Below are positions 33,535-42,170 of a stretch of 64,000 nt of DNA, piece by piece. Location: contig NZ_JACVWU010000008.1 in the NCBI RefSeq assembly GCF_014596915.1, forward strand, positions 186,001 through 250,000, given 5' to 3'. Numbering within the stretch: position 1 is the first letter of the stretch; each line of letters starts with the position of its first letter. Made by a program: the position numbers and the translations under genes. Source of the DNA: Streptomyces sp. TRM68416. GTDB lineage: Bacteria; Actinomycetota; Actinomycetes; Streptomycetales; Streptomycetaceae. The notes below the pieces were generated by a model, which saw nothing but the letters and a program-made list of their open reading frames with translations, was not told the origin of the DNA and did no database searches.

Positions 33535-34980
33535 ATGACTTCCACCCACGCCTTCTGGCTCGCCGGCCGCCAGGTCACCGGCGAGGACACCTTCGACGTC
33601 ACCTCCCCGTGGGACGGCCGTCTCGTCGGCAAGGTGAGCGTGCCGACCGACGCCCAGGTCGAGGAGGCCGTGGCCGCCGCGTACGCCGTACGGGACGAGT
33701 TCGCCGCCACCCCGGCGCACGTCCGCGCCGCCGCCCTGGACCACGTAAGCCGCCGCCTCGTCGAGCGCACCGAGGAGATCGCACGCCTGATCTCCGCCGA
33801 GAACGGCAAGCCGATCAAGTGGGCGCGCGGCGAGGTCGGCCGTGCCGTCTCCGTGTTCCGGTTCGCCGCCGAGGAGGCCCGCCGCTTCAACGGCGGCGAG
33901 GCCCAGCGCCTCGACACCGACCTCGGCGGCCAGGGCCGCCTCGCCCTGACCCGCCGCTTCCCGAAGGGCGTGGTCCTCGGCATCGCGCCGTTCAACTTCC
34001 CGCTCAACCTCTGCGCCCACAAGATCGCCCCGGCCATCGCCGCCGGCGCGCCGATCATCCTCAAGCCGGCTCCGGCCACCCCCCTCTCCGGCCTGATCAT
34101 CGGTGAGCTGCTCGCCGAGACCGAGCTGCCGGCCGGTTCGTGGAGCATCCTCCCGGTCTCCAACGACCGCATGCCCGCCCTCGTCCAGGACGAGCGCCTG
34201 CCGGTCATCTCCTTCACCGGCTCCGAGAAGGTCGGCTACGCGATCATGGACTCGGTGCCGCGCAAGCACTGCACCCTGGAGCTGGGCGGCAACGGCGCGG
34301 CCGTCGTCCTCGCCGACTTCGCGAGCGACGAGGACCTCGACTGGGCCGCCACCCGCATCGCCACCTTCTCCAACTACCAGGGCGGCCAGTCCTGCATCTC
34401 GGTGCAGCGCGTGATCGCGGACGCCTCCGTTTACGACCGTCTGCTGCCGCGCATCGTCGCCGCCGTCGAGGCCCAGGTCACCGGTGACCCGAGCGACGAC
34501 AGGACCGACGTCGGCCCGCTGGTCAGCGAGGACGCGGCAAAGCGCGTAGAGGCCTGGGTGCAGGAGGCCGTCGAGGCCGGCGCCTCGCTGCTGACCGGCG
34601 GCAAGCGCGACGGCGCCTCCTACGCGCCGACCGTCCTCACCGATGTGCCGGCCGGCACCAACCTGGCCTGCGAGGAGGTCTTCGGACCGGTCCTCACCGT
34701 GCAGAAGGTGGACGGCGAGGCCGAGGCCTTCGCCGCCGTCAACGACTCCAAGTACGGCCTCCAGGCGGGCGTGTTCACGCGCGACCTGCAGACCGCCTTC
34801 CGCGCCCACCGGGCCCTGGAGGTCGGCGGTGTCGTCATCGGTGACGTGCCCTCCTACCGCGCGGACCAGATGCCGTACGGCGGCGCCAAGCAGTCCGGCG
34901 TGGGCCGCGAGGGCGTGCGGTTCGCCATGGACGACTACACCTACGAGCGGGTCCTGGTCCTCACCGGCCTCGCGCTCTGA
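33535..34980 (+). CDS. Aldehyde dehydrogenase, probable succinate-semialdehyde type
   Basis: 481 residues, ATG 33535. Catalytic E249 (LELGGNGA) and C287 (NYQGGQSCISVQR) are present, with GIAPFNFPLNLCAHKIAPA as the cofactor loop. The QSC form of the Cys loop and APFNFP put it in the broad SSADH / glyceraldehyde 3-phosphate (non-phosphorylating) / lactaldehyde group, distinct from the two GQDC enzymes upstream. Following the PucR regulator in a GABA region, oxidation of succinate semialdehyde to succinate is the likely role. Methylmalonate semialdehyde or another C4 aldehyde is possible. The ribosome site is poor (GGGACTCC). Confidence 0.83.
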   Translation: MTSTHAFWLAGRQVTGEDTFDVTSPWDGRLVGKVSVPTDAQVEEAVAAAYAVRDEFAATPAHVRAAALDHVSRRLVERTEEIARLISAENGKPIKWARGEVGRAVSVFRFAAEEARRFNGGEAQRLDTDLGGQGRLALTRRFPKGVVLGIAPFNFPLNLCAHKIAPAIAAGAPIILKPAPATPLSGLIIGELLAETELPAGSWSILPVSNDRMPALVQDERLPVISFTGSEKVGYAIMDSVPRKHCTLELGGNGAAVVLADFASDEDLDWAATRIATFSNYQGGQSCISVQRVIADASVYDRLLPRIVAAVEAQVTGDPSDDRTDVGPLVSEDAAKRVEAWVQEAVEAGASLLTGGKRDGASYAPTVLTDVPAGTNLACEEVFGPVLTVQKVDGEAEAFAAVNDSKYGLQAGVFTRDLQTAFRAHRALEVGGVVIGDVPSYRADQMPYGGAKQSGVGREGVRFAMDDYTYERVLVLTGLAL

Positions 34981-35002
34981 CCTGCCACGGACGGGTCGGA
35001 AG

Positions 35003-35046
35003 GACGGCCGCAGCCCACTGTGCGGGGGCTGCGGCCGTCGGCTTTT
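35003..35046 (+). terminator. Intrinsic terminator of the semialdehyde dehydrogenase gene
   Basis: GACGGCCGCAGCCC (35003-35016) pairs with GGGCTGCGGCCGTC (about 35026-35039) and is followed by GGCTTTT. A strong stem with a U-tract, 22 bases after the stop. Confidence 0.88.
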
Positions 35047-35065
35047 CACTGAGGGAACCCCTAGC

Positions 35066-35083
35066 TAATGGGAACCATTTTCA
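35066..35083. promoter_or_regulatory. Zur-box-like palindrome without an obvious target gene
   Basis: TAATGGGAACCATTTTCA; on the other strand it reads TGAAAATGGTTCCCATTA. Streptomyces zinc-repressor boxes resemble TGAAAATGATTTTCA as I remember them, so one half is near-perfect and the other degenerate. It lies between two terminators of convergent genes. Confidence 0.35.
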
Positions 35084-35117
35084 GGTACAGTCGTTCTCGA
35101 CGCGAGTTCGCCGTCCC

Positions 35118-35159
35118 GAAGGGGCCCGGCACCGATGCCTTCCGGTGCCGGGCCCCTTC
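35118..35159 (-). terminator. Perfect 17-bp hairpin, terminator of the GH3 gene
   Basis: GAAGGGGCCCGGCACCG (35118-35134) pairs completely with 35143-35159 around an 8-base loop, starting 24 bases beyond the GH3 stop on the minus strand. A-rich and T-rich edges (GAAGG, CCTTC) suit either direction. Confidence 0.85.
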
Positions 35160-35183
35160 TTCGCGCCGGCTTCCTCCGGCCCC

Positions 35184-38003
35184 TCAACCGGAGAAGCCGA
35201 CGTGCGCGAGCCGCACGCGGCCGCGCAGTCCGAGGCGGACGTCGTGCAGGCCCTCGGCCGTGATCGCGGCGCCGAGTTCGGTGTAGTCGTACGGGCCACC
35301 GACCTCGGCCACCGTCAGTACGGCCACCACCGGACCGCCGTCCAGCGACACCTCGACCGTGCCCTCGCCGGACACCGTCGCCGTCAGTCCGGTGACACCG
35401 CTCCCGAAGTCGCAGTCGCGGTAGATCAGTTCACCCGTCCGGCCCTCCGCCGCCGTCACCGCGTCGCCCGAGGTCCTCGCGCGGTCGACGATCTCGACGC
35501 CGCTCTGCTCGTCGAAGTCGGCCCCGTCCAGGCCGCGTTCGCGGACCGCGCGCGGGGCGGCCGGGGTGCCGTCGAGGCGTACGGTCGTCCGGAGCCGGAT
35601 GTCCTCGCTGGACGCCCCGGCCATGACGTCGTACGGACCCGGCTCGCGCCGCCACCGCCCGTGCGCCACGTCCCAGAACTCGAAGGCGGACAAAGGCACT
35701 TCGAAGGCCAGCTCGGCCCGCTCGCCCGGCGCCAGCGTGATCCGGCGGTGGTCCACCAGCTCGCGCCGCGGACGCGGGACCGACGGCTCCACTGCGCGCG
35801 TGTAGAGCTGGGCGACCTCGTCGGCGGTCACCTCGCCGGTGTTCGTCACCGTGAAGGAGACGTGCACCGCGTCCCCCGTCACCCGCGTCATCAGGTCGCC
35901 GTAGGAGAACGCCGCGTACGACAGGCCGTGGCCGAAGGGGAAGAGCGGGGTGCCCTCGAAGTACAGGTACGTCTGGCGGCTGCCGATCACGTCGTAGTCG
36001 AGGAGGCCGGGCAGATCGGCGTCGTCGGCGTACCAGGTCTGCGGCAGCCGGCCCGCCGGTGAGACGTCGCCGGCCAGGACGCGGGCCAGCGCGGTGCCGG
36101 CCGCCTGGCCGCCGTGGGCCGTCCACAGCAGCGCCGGCAGGGAACCGGCGTCCACCGCGTACGGGTAGGCGGAGACCAGCGCCAGCACCGTGTTCGGGTT
36201 GACGGCGCGGGCGGCCCGCAGCAGCCGCTCCTGATGCCCGGGCAGCCGCAGGGTCGTACGGTCCTCGGTCTCGCGGCCGTTGAGGTGCGGGTCGTTGCCC
36301 GCGACCGCCACCACCACGTCGGCCCGCGCCGCGACCCGGGCCACCGCCTCCTCGCCGCGCTCCACGACGACGAGTTCCAGAACTTCCGCGTCCTCCTCGG
36401 CAACCTTCACGCCGTCGGCGGCGACACAGACGTGGCGACCAGTGCCGAGATGCCGCAGGAGGTGTCCGTTTCCATGGGGTTCCAGCCGGAAGGTCTCCTG
36501 GACCACCCAGCCGCCGGGCTGGTCGGCGGAGGCGCGCACGTATCCGTCCTCGGCGACGGACAGATAGCGGCCGTCGGGAGCGCGCAGCGTCAGCACGTCG
36601 TCGCCCCAGTCGACGAGCGCGAGCTCGGTGCCGACCGGGTCGGTCGTCAGGGGAGGCAGATCGGTGCGGCCCGCGAGGAGCGCGGGGTCCAGCGCGCCCT
36701 CGGCGCCGCGCACCTCGTCGTCGGCGTCCGCCTCGGGGACGTGCAGGAAGGCGCCCGTCGAGGTGCGCAGCCGGACGCGGTCCACACCCTCCGCGAACTC
36801 CACACGGTCGGCGCCGAACCGCTCGTACAGGCCCTCCAGCGGGGTGGAGCGGTGCAGGAGGGTGCCGCTGTACCAGTCGAGCTTGCACTCGTCGGCGAGC
36901 AGGCCCACCACGGCGATGCGGGTGTCGGGGGCCAGCGGCAGCACACCGTCGTTCTTCAGCAGGACGACGGCCTGCTCGGCCGCCTCCCGGGCGAGCGCGC
37001 GGTGCTCCGGGGTGTCGAAGGCGCCGGGCTCCTCGTGCCCGTCGAACTCGCCCAGCCGGAAGCGGACCGAGAGCTGGCGGCGGACCGCGGCGTCGATGTC
37101 GGCCTCGGTCAGCAGCCCCTGCGCCACAGCACCCTTGACCCGAGCGACGATCTTCGAGCTGTCCGTGCCGTGGTCGGTGAAGCTGTCCACGCCGGCGAGC
37201 AGCGCGGCCGCCGTCGCCTCCTCGTGGGTGTCGAAGTAGTGCTCGGAGTCGACCAGGTTGGACGGGGCACCCGCGTCCGAGCAGACCAGCAGCTCCTCGT
37301 CCGTCCAGGCGCGCAGGTGCTCGCGCAGGTACGGGGAGACGTGGTTGGGGCGGCCGTTGACCAGGTTGTAGGCCGGCATCACACCGGCCACCGCGCCCGC
37401 CTCGACCGCCTCGCGGAAGGCGCGCAGATCGTACTCGTGCAGGACGCGCGGGCGGACGGAGGAGGAGGAAGTGTCCCGGTCCGTCTCGTTGTTGTGGGCC
37501 AGCCAGTGCTTGAGGACCGGAGCGGTGCGCCAGTAGGTCGGGTGGTCGCCGCGCAGTCCGTGCGTGTAGGCGGTGGCGATGGCCGAGGTCAGCTTCGGGT
37601 CCTCGGAGTAGCCCTCCTCGTTGCGGCCCCACAGGGGGTGGCGCAGGAGGTTGACGGTCGGGGCCCAGACGTTGAGGCCGACGCGGTCGTCGCGGGCCCG
37701 CATCGCGCGGACCTCCGCGGACACCGCCTCGCCGACCCGCCGTACGAGATCGGTGTTCCAGGTCGCGCCGAGGCCGACCGCCTGCGGGAACACCGTCGCC
37801 GGACCCATCCAGGCCACGCCGTGCAGCGCCTCCTGGCCGGTGCGGAACGCGGCGATGCCGAGCCGTTCGACGGCCGGGACGAACTGGTGCAGGAATCCGA
37901 TCTTCTCGTCGAGGGCGAGCCGGGCCAGCAGATCGTCGATGCGCTTCGCGAACGGCAGGTGCGGATCGCGGAAGGGCGGGGTGGGCGGCGTGGGTGCGGT
38001 CAC
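35184..38003 (-). CDS. Glycoside hydrolase family 3 beta-glucosidase with an inserted fascin-like domain
   Basis: 939 residues from GTG 38003 (AAGGGGA upstream). Order: GH3 N-terminal barrel (ALHGVAWMGPATVFPQAVGLGATWN, then nucleophile D243 in LLVCSDAGAPSN); start of the GH3 C-domain (AEQAVVLLKNDGVLPL); a fascin-like beta-trefoil insert of about 150 residues (LTLRAPDGRYLSVAEDGYVRAS); the rest of the C-domain (VVVAVAGNDPHLNGRETEDR, LFPFGHGLSYAAF); an Fn3-like domain; and a CBM6-like end (YRDCDFGSGVTGLTATVSG). No signal peptide, so probably cytoplasmic. It would remove glucose from xyloglucan oligosaccharides after side chains are cut. Divergent from the importer, with LacI-type operators between. 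Confidence 0.88.
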   Translation of the reverse strand: MTAPTPPTPPFRDPHLPFAKRIDDLLARLALDEKIGFLHQFVPAVERLGIAAFRTGQEALHGVAWMGPATVFPQAVGLGATWNTDLVRRVGEAVSAEVRAMRARDDRVGLNVWAPTVNLLRHPLWGRNEEGYSEDPKLTSAIATAYTHGLRGDHPTYWRTAPVLKHWLAHNNETDRDTSSSSVRPRVLHEYDLRAFREAVEAGAVAGVMPAYNLVNGRPNHVSPYLREHLRAWTDEELLVCSDAGAPSNLVDSEHYFDTHEEATAAALLAGVDSFTDHGTDSSKIVARVKGAVAQGLLTEADIDAAVRRQLSVRFRLGEFDGHEEPGAFDTPEHRALAREAAEQAVVLLKNDGVLPLAPDTRIAVVGLLADECKLDWYSGTLLHRSTPLEGLYERFGADRVEFAEGVDRVRLRTSTGAFLHVPEADADDEVRGAEGALDPALLAGRTDLPPLTTDPVGTELALVDWGDDVLTLRAPDGRYLSVAEDGYVRASADQPGGWVVQETFRLEPHGNGHLLRHLGTGRHVCVAADGVKVAEEDAEVLELVVVERGEEAVARVAARADVVVAVAGNDPHLNGRETEDRTTLRLPGHQERLLRAARAVNPNTVLALVSAYPYAVDAGSLPALLWTAHGGQAAGTALARVLAGDVSPAGRLPQTWYADDADLPGLLDYDVIGSRQTYLYFEGTPLFPFGHGLSYAAFSYGDLMTRVTGDAVHVSFTVTNTGEVTADEVAQLYTRAVEPSVPRPRRELVDHRRITLAPGERAELAFEVPLSAFEFWDVAHGRWRREPGPYDVMAGASSEDIRLRTTVRLDGTPAAPRAVRERGLDGADFDEQSGVEIVDRARTSGDAVTAAEGRTGELIYRDCDFGSGVTGLTATVSGEGTVEVSLDGGPVVAVLTVAEVGGPYDYTELGAAITAEGLHDVRLGLRGRVRLAHVGFSG

Positions 38004-38039
38004 GTGGGGATCCCCTTGCGATGGATCGGTGCGAGGCTT

Positions 38040-38053
38040 TCGAAGCGCTTCGA
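38040..38053. promoter_or_regulatory. LacI-type operator O1, upstream of the GH3 gene
   Basis: TCGAAGCGCTTCGA, a perfect 14-bp palindrome with the central CG typical of LacI-family sites, 37 bases before the GH3 start. The 327-base divergent gap otherwise holds promoters and the second operator. Confidence 0.8.
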
Positions 38054-38199
38054 TGCTGGTTCGACACATGGGTGGGTGTCAAGGGACCGGCGCTGTCACT
38101 TCAAGTGGTGCATGAGGAAAGGTCACCTCTCCTACCTCCGAGGAATCTTGGATACGACCCTTGTGCGCCCCCGAACGTTCACTTAACCTCACAGCAACA

Positions 38200-38213
38200 T
38201 CGAAGCGCTTCGA
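38200..38213. promoter_or_regulatory. LacI-type operator O2, upstream of the sugar importer operon
   Basis: The identical TCGAAGCGCTTCGA, 160 bases from O1 and 118 bases before the binding-protein start. Two sites one per promoter suggest repression of both divergent units, possibly with looping. Confidence 0.8.
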
Positions 38214-38330
38214 CTAGCTCGTTCGCAGTCAGAGGTCGGAGCATCGCTTCAGCTCAGCCAGTTCCACTTACGACACCGCAGCCGACGGCCCACCGCCGGG
38301 TGTCCAGGTGCGCCATGAAGGGTTGACGCA

Positions 38331-40022
38331 ATGACGCCGAACGTCTCCTCCGCCTCCTCCGCGCCCAGCCGGAGAAGCTTCCTCGCCTCCTCCGCGGTGG
38401 CCGCCGCAGCGGTGGCCGGAGGAATGCCGCTGCTCGCCGCCTGCGGCGGTTCGGACAGTGGCAAGCGCGAGGGCACCACGTCGGGCAAGGACGCGAAGAA
38501 GATCCTTCCGGCCTACGTGGCCAGTAACGTCGTCACGCCGGACATCCCCTCCAAGAACGGCTCCCCGGTCGGCTTCACCAGCAAGCTGGACCTCGCCGGC
38601 CTGAAGACCTCGGTGCCCGAGAAGCTCGGCAAGGGCGGCCGGGTCACCATCATGTCGCCGTTCTGGGGCTCCCCGCCGAAGGGCGACAACGCCTACTACC
38701 GGGCGATGAACGACCTGATCGGCGTCGACGTCAAGTGGCAGAACCAGGACGGCAACACCTACGACCAGAAGCTCGGCGCGGTCCTCGCCTCCAGCGACGT
38801 CCCCGATGTGGTGGTCGTCCCCGGCTGGAACATGGGCGGCAAGATACCCAGCGCCATCATCAGCAAGTTCGCCGACCTCGGCCCCTACCTCTCCGGGGAC
38901 GCGGTCAAGGACTACCCGAACCTCGCGGCCATCCCGACCGGCGCCTGGCAGCGCTCCATCTTCGGCGGCAAGCTGCGCGGCCTGCCGATGCCGTCGGCGT
39001 CCGCCCCCTCCATGGTGCCCCTGTACCGGCAGGACATCTTCGACAAGGAGGGCTACGAAATCCCCAAGTCCTGCGACGAGTTCATGGCGCTGGCCAAGGA
39101 CATCACCAACGCCAGGGCCAAGCGGTGGGCGTGCCTCGACATGAAGTGGACCGCCTTCGCCTGCTTCGGCGTCCTCTCGGGCGCCGAGAAGCCGCTCGGC
39201 TGGAACCTCGTCGACGGCAAGCTCATCTACCGCATCGAGACCGAGGAATACCTCGAAGCGCTGGAGTGGTCCCGCAAGCTCTTCGCCGCCGGCGTCGTCC
39301 ACCCCGACTCCGAGATGGGCAAGAACGCCCCCGACCCGGGCCCCAAGTTCGCCAAGGGCGAGTTCATCATCTACCCCAACAACATCTCGCAGTGGTGGAG
39401 CCGCACCGCCGAACAGGCTTCGCAGAACCCGGACTTCAAGATCTGGGGCATGGACATCTGGGGTCACGACGGCGGCAGCCCGGTCCTGTGGGCCGAACAG
39501 CCCGCCGGCATCTTCGCCTTCGTCAGCAAGAAGGCCTCCGAGGCGGTCGTCCGTGACGTGCTCGCCGTCGCCAACGTCACCGCGGCGCCGTACGGCACCA
39601 AGGAGTACATGATGACCAACTACGGTGTGGAGGGCACCCACTACACCGTCAAGGACGGCGTCCCCACCAAGACCGACCAGGGCAACATCGACGTGATGAA
39701 CGCCTACGTCATGGTGGCCAGCCCCGCCCCGACCACCGCGCACCCCGACTACCCCGAGGTCGCCAAGGGCCAGGTCGAGTGGCAGCAGCGGATGGGCGCC
39801 TTCGCCAGGAAGTCCTCCTTCTGGGGCATGCAGATCACCGAGCCGGGCCGCTACACCAACCTCTCCAACGACATGGAGCAGTTGGAGGACGACATCGTCC
39901 GCGGCCGCAAGAAGATCAGCGACATGCAGCAGTGGGTCTCCGACTGGAAGAGCAAGGGCGGCGACGGACTGCGCGACTGGTACAAGAAGATCCTCGACGA
40001 GAACGGCTCGGCGGCCAACTGA
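38331..40022 (+). CDS. Oligosaccharide ABC transporter substrate-binding lipoprotein (LplA-like)
   Basis: 563 residues, large for a sugar-binding protein. Tat-type signal SRRSFLAS, hydrophobic stretch and lipobox LAAC near residue 36. The mature part follows the LplA/extracellular family 1 pattern (TIMSPFWGSPPKGDNAYYRAMNDLIGVDVKWQNQDGNTYDQKLGAVLASSDVPDVV, then WNMGGKIPSAII). A large binding cleft of this type usually fits oligosaccharides. ATG 38331 has GAAGGG 7 bases upstream. First gene of the operon with two permeases and four hydrolases; a xyloglucan fragment is the inferred ligand. No ATPase gene is present, so a shared MsiK-type ATPase must serve it. Confidence 0.88.
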   Translation: MTPNVSSASSAPSRRSFLASSAVAAAAVAGGMPLLAACGGSDSGKREGTTSGKDAKKILPAYVASNVVTPDIPSKNGSPVGFTSKLDLAGLKTSVPEKLGKGGRVTIMSPFWGSPPKGDNAYYRAMNDLIGVDVKWQNQDGNTYDQKLGAVLASSDVPDVVVVPGWNMGGKIPSAIISKFADLGPYLSGDAVKDYPNLAAIPTGAWQRSIFGGKLRGLPMPSASAPSMVPLYRQDIFDKEGYEIPKSCDEFMALAKDITNARAKRWACLDMKWTAFACFGVLSGAEKPLGWNLVDGKLIYRIETEEYLEALEWSRKLFAAGVVHPDSEMGKNAPDPGPKFAKGEFIIYPNNISQWWSRTAEQASQNPDFKIWGMDIWGHDGGSPVLWAEQPAGIFAFVSKKASEAVVRDVLAVANVTAAPYGTKEYMMTNYGVEGTHYTVKDGVPTKTDQGNIDVMNAYVMVASPAPTTAHPDYPEVAKGQVEWQQRMGAFARKSSFWGMQITEPGRYTNLSNDMEQLEDDIVRGRKKISDMQQWVSDWKSKGGDGLRDWYKKILDENGSAAN

Positions 40023-40049
40023 CCCGGCATCGAGGCAAGGAGAACGGCC

Positions 40050-41084
40050 GTGTCGCACAGCACGGTGCCTCGGAGCAGGGCCGAGGCCGACTCGACGGAG
40101 AAGACCCCGGTGGCGCCCGGCGGCGCCACCAGCCCCCGTAAGAAGCCACCCTCGGGAAAACTGAGCCTGCGGGTCAGGCTGAGGCGCGACCGCGTGCTGC
40201 TGCTGATGACGCTGCCGGCCGTCGCCCTCGTCCTGCTCTTCAACTACGTGCCGATCCTCGGCAACGTGGTGGCCTTCCAGGACTACGACCCCTACATCAG
40301 CGACAACGGCGTCGTGTCCATGCTGAACAGCCCCTGGGTGGGGCTGGAGAACTTCCAGCGGATCTTCGAGGACTCCGCCTTCTGGCAGGCGGTCCAGAAC
40401 ACCCTGGTGCTGTTCTTCCTCCAGCTCCTGCTGTTCTTCCCGATCCCGATCGCGCTCGCGCTGCTCATCAACAGCGTGCTCAGGCCCCGGGTCCGGGCGT
40501 TCGCACAGGCCGTCCTCTACCTGCCGCACTTCTTCTCGTGGGTGCTGGTCATCGCGGTCTTCCAGCAACTGCTCGGCGGCGCCGGACTGCTCTCGCAACT
40601 GCTGCGCGACCACGGCCACAACGGCCTCAACGTCATGACGGACCCGAACACCTTCAAGTTCCTGGTCACCGCGGAGATGGTGTGGAAGGACGCCGGCTGG
40701 GGGATCATCGTCTTCCTCGCCGCGCTGGCCGCCGTCAGCCCCGACCTGTACGAGGCCGCCGCGATGGACGGCGCCAGCCGCTGGCGCCGCATGTGGCACG
40801 TCACCCTGCCCGCGCTGCGGCCGGTGATCGCGCTGCTGCTGGTGCTGCGTGTCGGCGACGCCCTGACCGTCGGCTTCGAACAGATCCTGCTGCAACGAGA
40901 AGCCGTCGGACCAGGGGCCGCGGAGGTCCTCGACACCTTCGTGTGGTGGAACGGCGTCCGCAACCAGGACTTCGGCTACGCGGCCGCCGCCGGACTCGTC
41001 AAGGGCGTCATCAGCATCGGCCTCGTCCTGGCCGCGAACAAGGTGGCCCATCTCATGGGCGAGCAGGGGGTGTACAAGAAGTGA
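40050..41084 (+). CDS. Oligosaccharide ABC transporter permease, LplB-like
   Basis: 344 residues from GTG 40050 with AAGGAGA 6 bases upstream. A charged leader of about 45 residues, then six helices (LLLMTLPAVALVLLFNYVPILGNVVAFQDYDP and VQNTLVLFFLQLLLFFPIPIALALLINS). The EAA loop DLYEAAAMDGASRWRRMWHVTLPALRPVI matches carbohydrate-importer permeases. The stop overlaps the next start (GTGA). Forms the channel with the next gene product. Confidence 0.9.
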   Translation: MSHSTVPRSRAEADSTEKTPVAPGGATSPRKKPPSGKLSLRVRLRRDRVLLLMTLPAVALVLLFNYVPILGNVVAFQDYDPYISDNGVVSMLNSPWVGLENFQRIFEDSAFWQAVQNTLVLFFLQLLLFFPIPIALALLINSVLRPRVRAFAQAVLYLPHFFSWVLVIAVFQQLLGGAGLLSQLLRDHGHNGLNVMTDPNTFKFLVTAEMVWKDAGWGIIVFLAALAAVSPDLYEAAAMDGASRWRRMWHVTLPALRPVIALLLVLRVGDALTVGFEQILLQREAVGPGAAEVLDTFVWWNGVRNQDFGYAAAAGLVKGVISIGLVLAANKVAHLMGEQGVYKK

Positions 41085-42016
41085 CCGCCGTGATCGACAA
41101 ACCCGCGCGCAAGCCGAGCCGGTGGGCCGCGCCGCCCCGCCCGGTGTGGGAGGAGAAGCCCTCCAAGGCGGGCCTGGCGAGCAAGGGCCTCGTCCTCGGC
41201 TTCGCCTGCCTCGCGATCCTCTTCCCGCTCTGGATCGTCGTCGTCACCAGCCTCTCCTCGCGCAAGACCATCGACGAGGCCGGCGGCCTGGTGATGGTGC
41301 CGAAGGACATCACCTTCGTCGCCTACCAGGAGCTGCTCAGCGGCGGTCAGGTCACCCGGGCGACGATCATCAGCGTCCTGGTCACGCTGGTCGGTACGGC
41401 GTTCTCGATGACCGTGTCCGTCCTGTGCGCGTACGGCCTGTCGCGCAGCGGGTCGGTGGGGCACCGGTGGATCCTGATGACCCTGCTGGCCACGATGTTC
41501 TTCAGCGCCGGTCTCATCCCCACGTATCTGCTGGTGCAGACCCTCGGGCTGACCGACAGCTATCTCGCGCTGATCCTGCCGAGCGCGATCAGCGTGTTCA
41601 ACATCCTGGTGCTGCGCGGCTTCTTCATGGGCATCTCCCAGGAGCTCATCGACAGCGCCCGCATCGACGGGGCCGGTGACCTGCGCATCCTCTGGAGGAT
41701 CGTGCTGCCGCTGTCGCGCGCGGTCATCGCGGTGATCACGCTGTTCTACGCGGTGGGGTACTGGAGCGCCTGGTTCAACGCCTCGCTGTACCTGAACGAC
41801 CAGGACATGATGCCGCTGCAGAACGTCATGATCCAGCTCCTGCAGAAGCAGGAGGCCCCGGTCGGTCTCGGGCAGGCCATCAAGACCGGGCAGCTGTCCG
41901 GTCTCGCGGTGCAGATGGCCGTGATGGTGATGGCGTTGCTTCCGGTGGCCGTGCTGTCGCCGTTCGTCCAGCGGCACTTCAAGAAGGGCATGCTCACGGG
42001 GGCGGTGAAGGGATAG
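41081..42016 (+). CDS. Oligosaccharide ABC transporter permease, LplC-like
   Basis: 311 residues from GTG 41081, overlapping the previous stop by four bases. Six helices and EAA loop ELIDSARIDGAGDLRILWRIVLPLSRAVI; the C-terminus ends FVQRHFKKGMLTGAVKG, the usual LplC tail. Followed by an intergenic repeat and then the GH74 gene 154 bases on, probably the same transcript. Confidence 0.9.
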   Translation: MTAVIDKPARKPSRWAAPPRPVWEEKPSKAGLASKGLVLGFACLAILFPLWIVVVTSLSSRKTIDEAGGLVMVPKDITFVAYQELLSGGQVTRATIISVLVTLVGTAFSMTVSVLCAYGLSRSGSVGHRWILMTLLATMFFSAGLIPTYLLVQTLGLTDSYLALILPSAISVFNILVLRGFFMGISQELIDSARIDGAGDLRILWRIVLPLSRAVIAVITLFYAVGYWSAWFNASLYLNDQDMMPLQNVMIQLLQKQEAPVGLGQAIKTGQLSGLAVQMAVMVMALLPVAVLSPFVQRHFKKGMLTGAVKG

Positions 42017-42058
42017 CCGCTGCGCCTAGTGAGTGGGGTTGCGCGACCGGCCGGCGGG

Positions 42059-42125
42059 TGCGGGTTCGGTGTGGCTGGTCGCGCCCACGCGGCGGAGCCG
42101 CACATCGATACAGCCCCGCGCCCCT
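42059..42125. repeat. Intergenic repeat family B, copy 2 (uninterrupted)
   Basis: GTGGCTGGTCGC, GCCCAC and GCGGCGGAGCCGCACATCGA in order, then ACAGCCCCGCGCCCCTT. Same element as 17324-17431 without the inserted palindrome. Includes a GCGGCGGAGCCGC hairpin that might attenuate the operon between transporter and hydrolase genes. Confidence 0.7.
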
Positions 42126-42170
42126 TCGGTACGTCCCCCTTCCCTTTCTCGATTCAGCGAGGTATCTGTC

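Noticed and set aside
31501..35049. A 1182-residue open frame on the minus strand
   Set aside because: It is antisense to the PucR regulator and the dehydrogenase, has His/Gly/Arg-rich composition, and reflects the GC-rich shadow of real genes.
38268..41051. A 927-residue minus-strand open frame
   Set aside because: Antisense to the binding protein and permease genes, with no family-like motifs.
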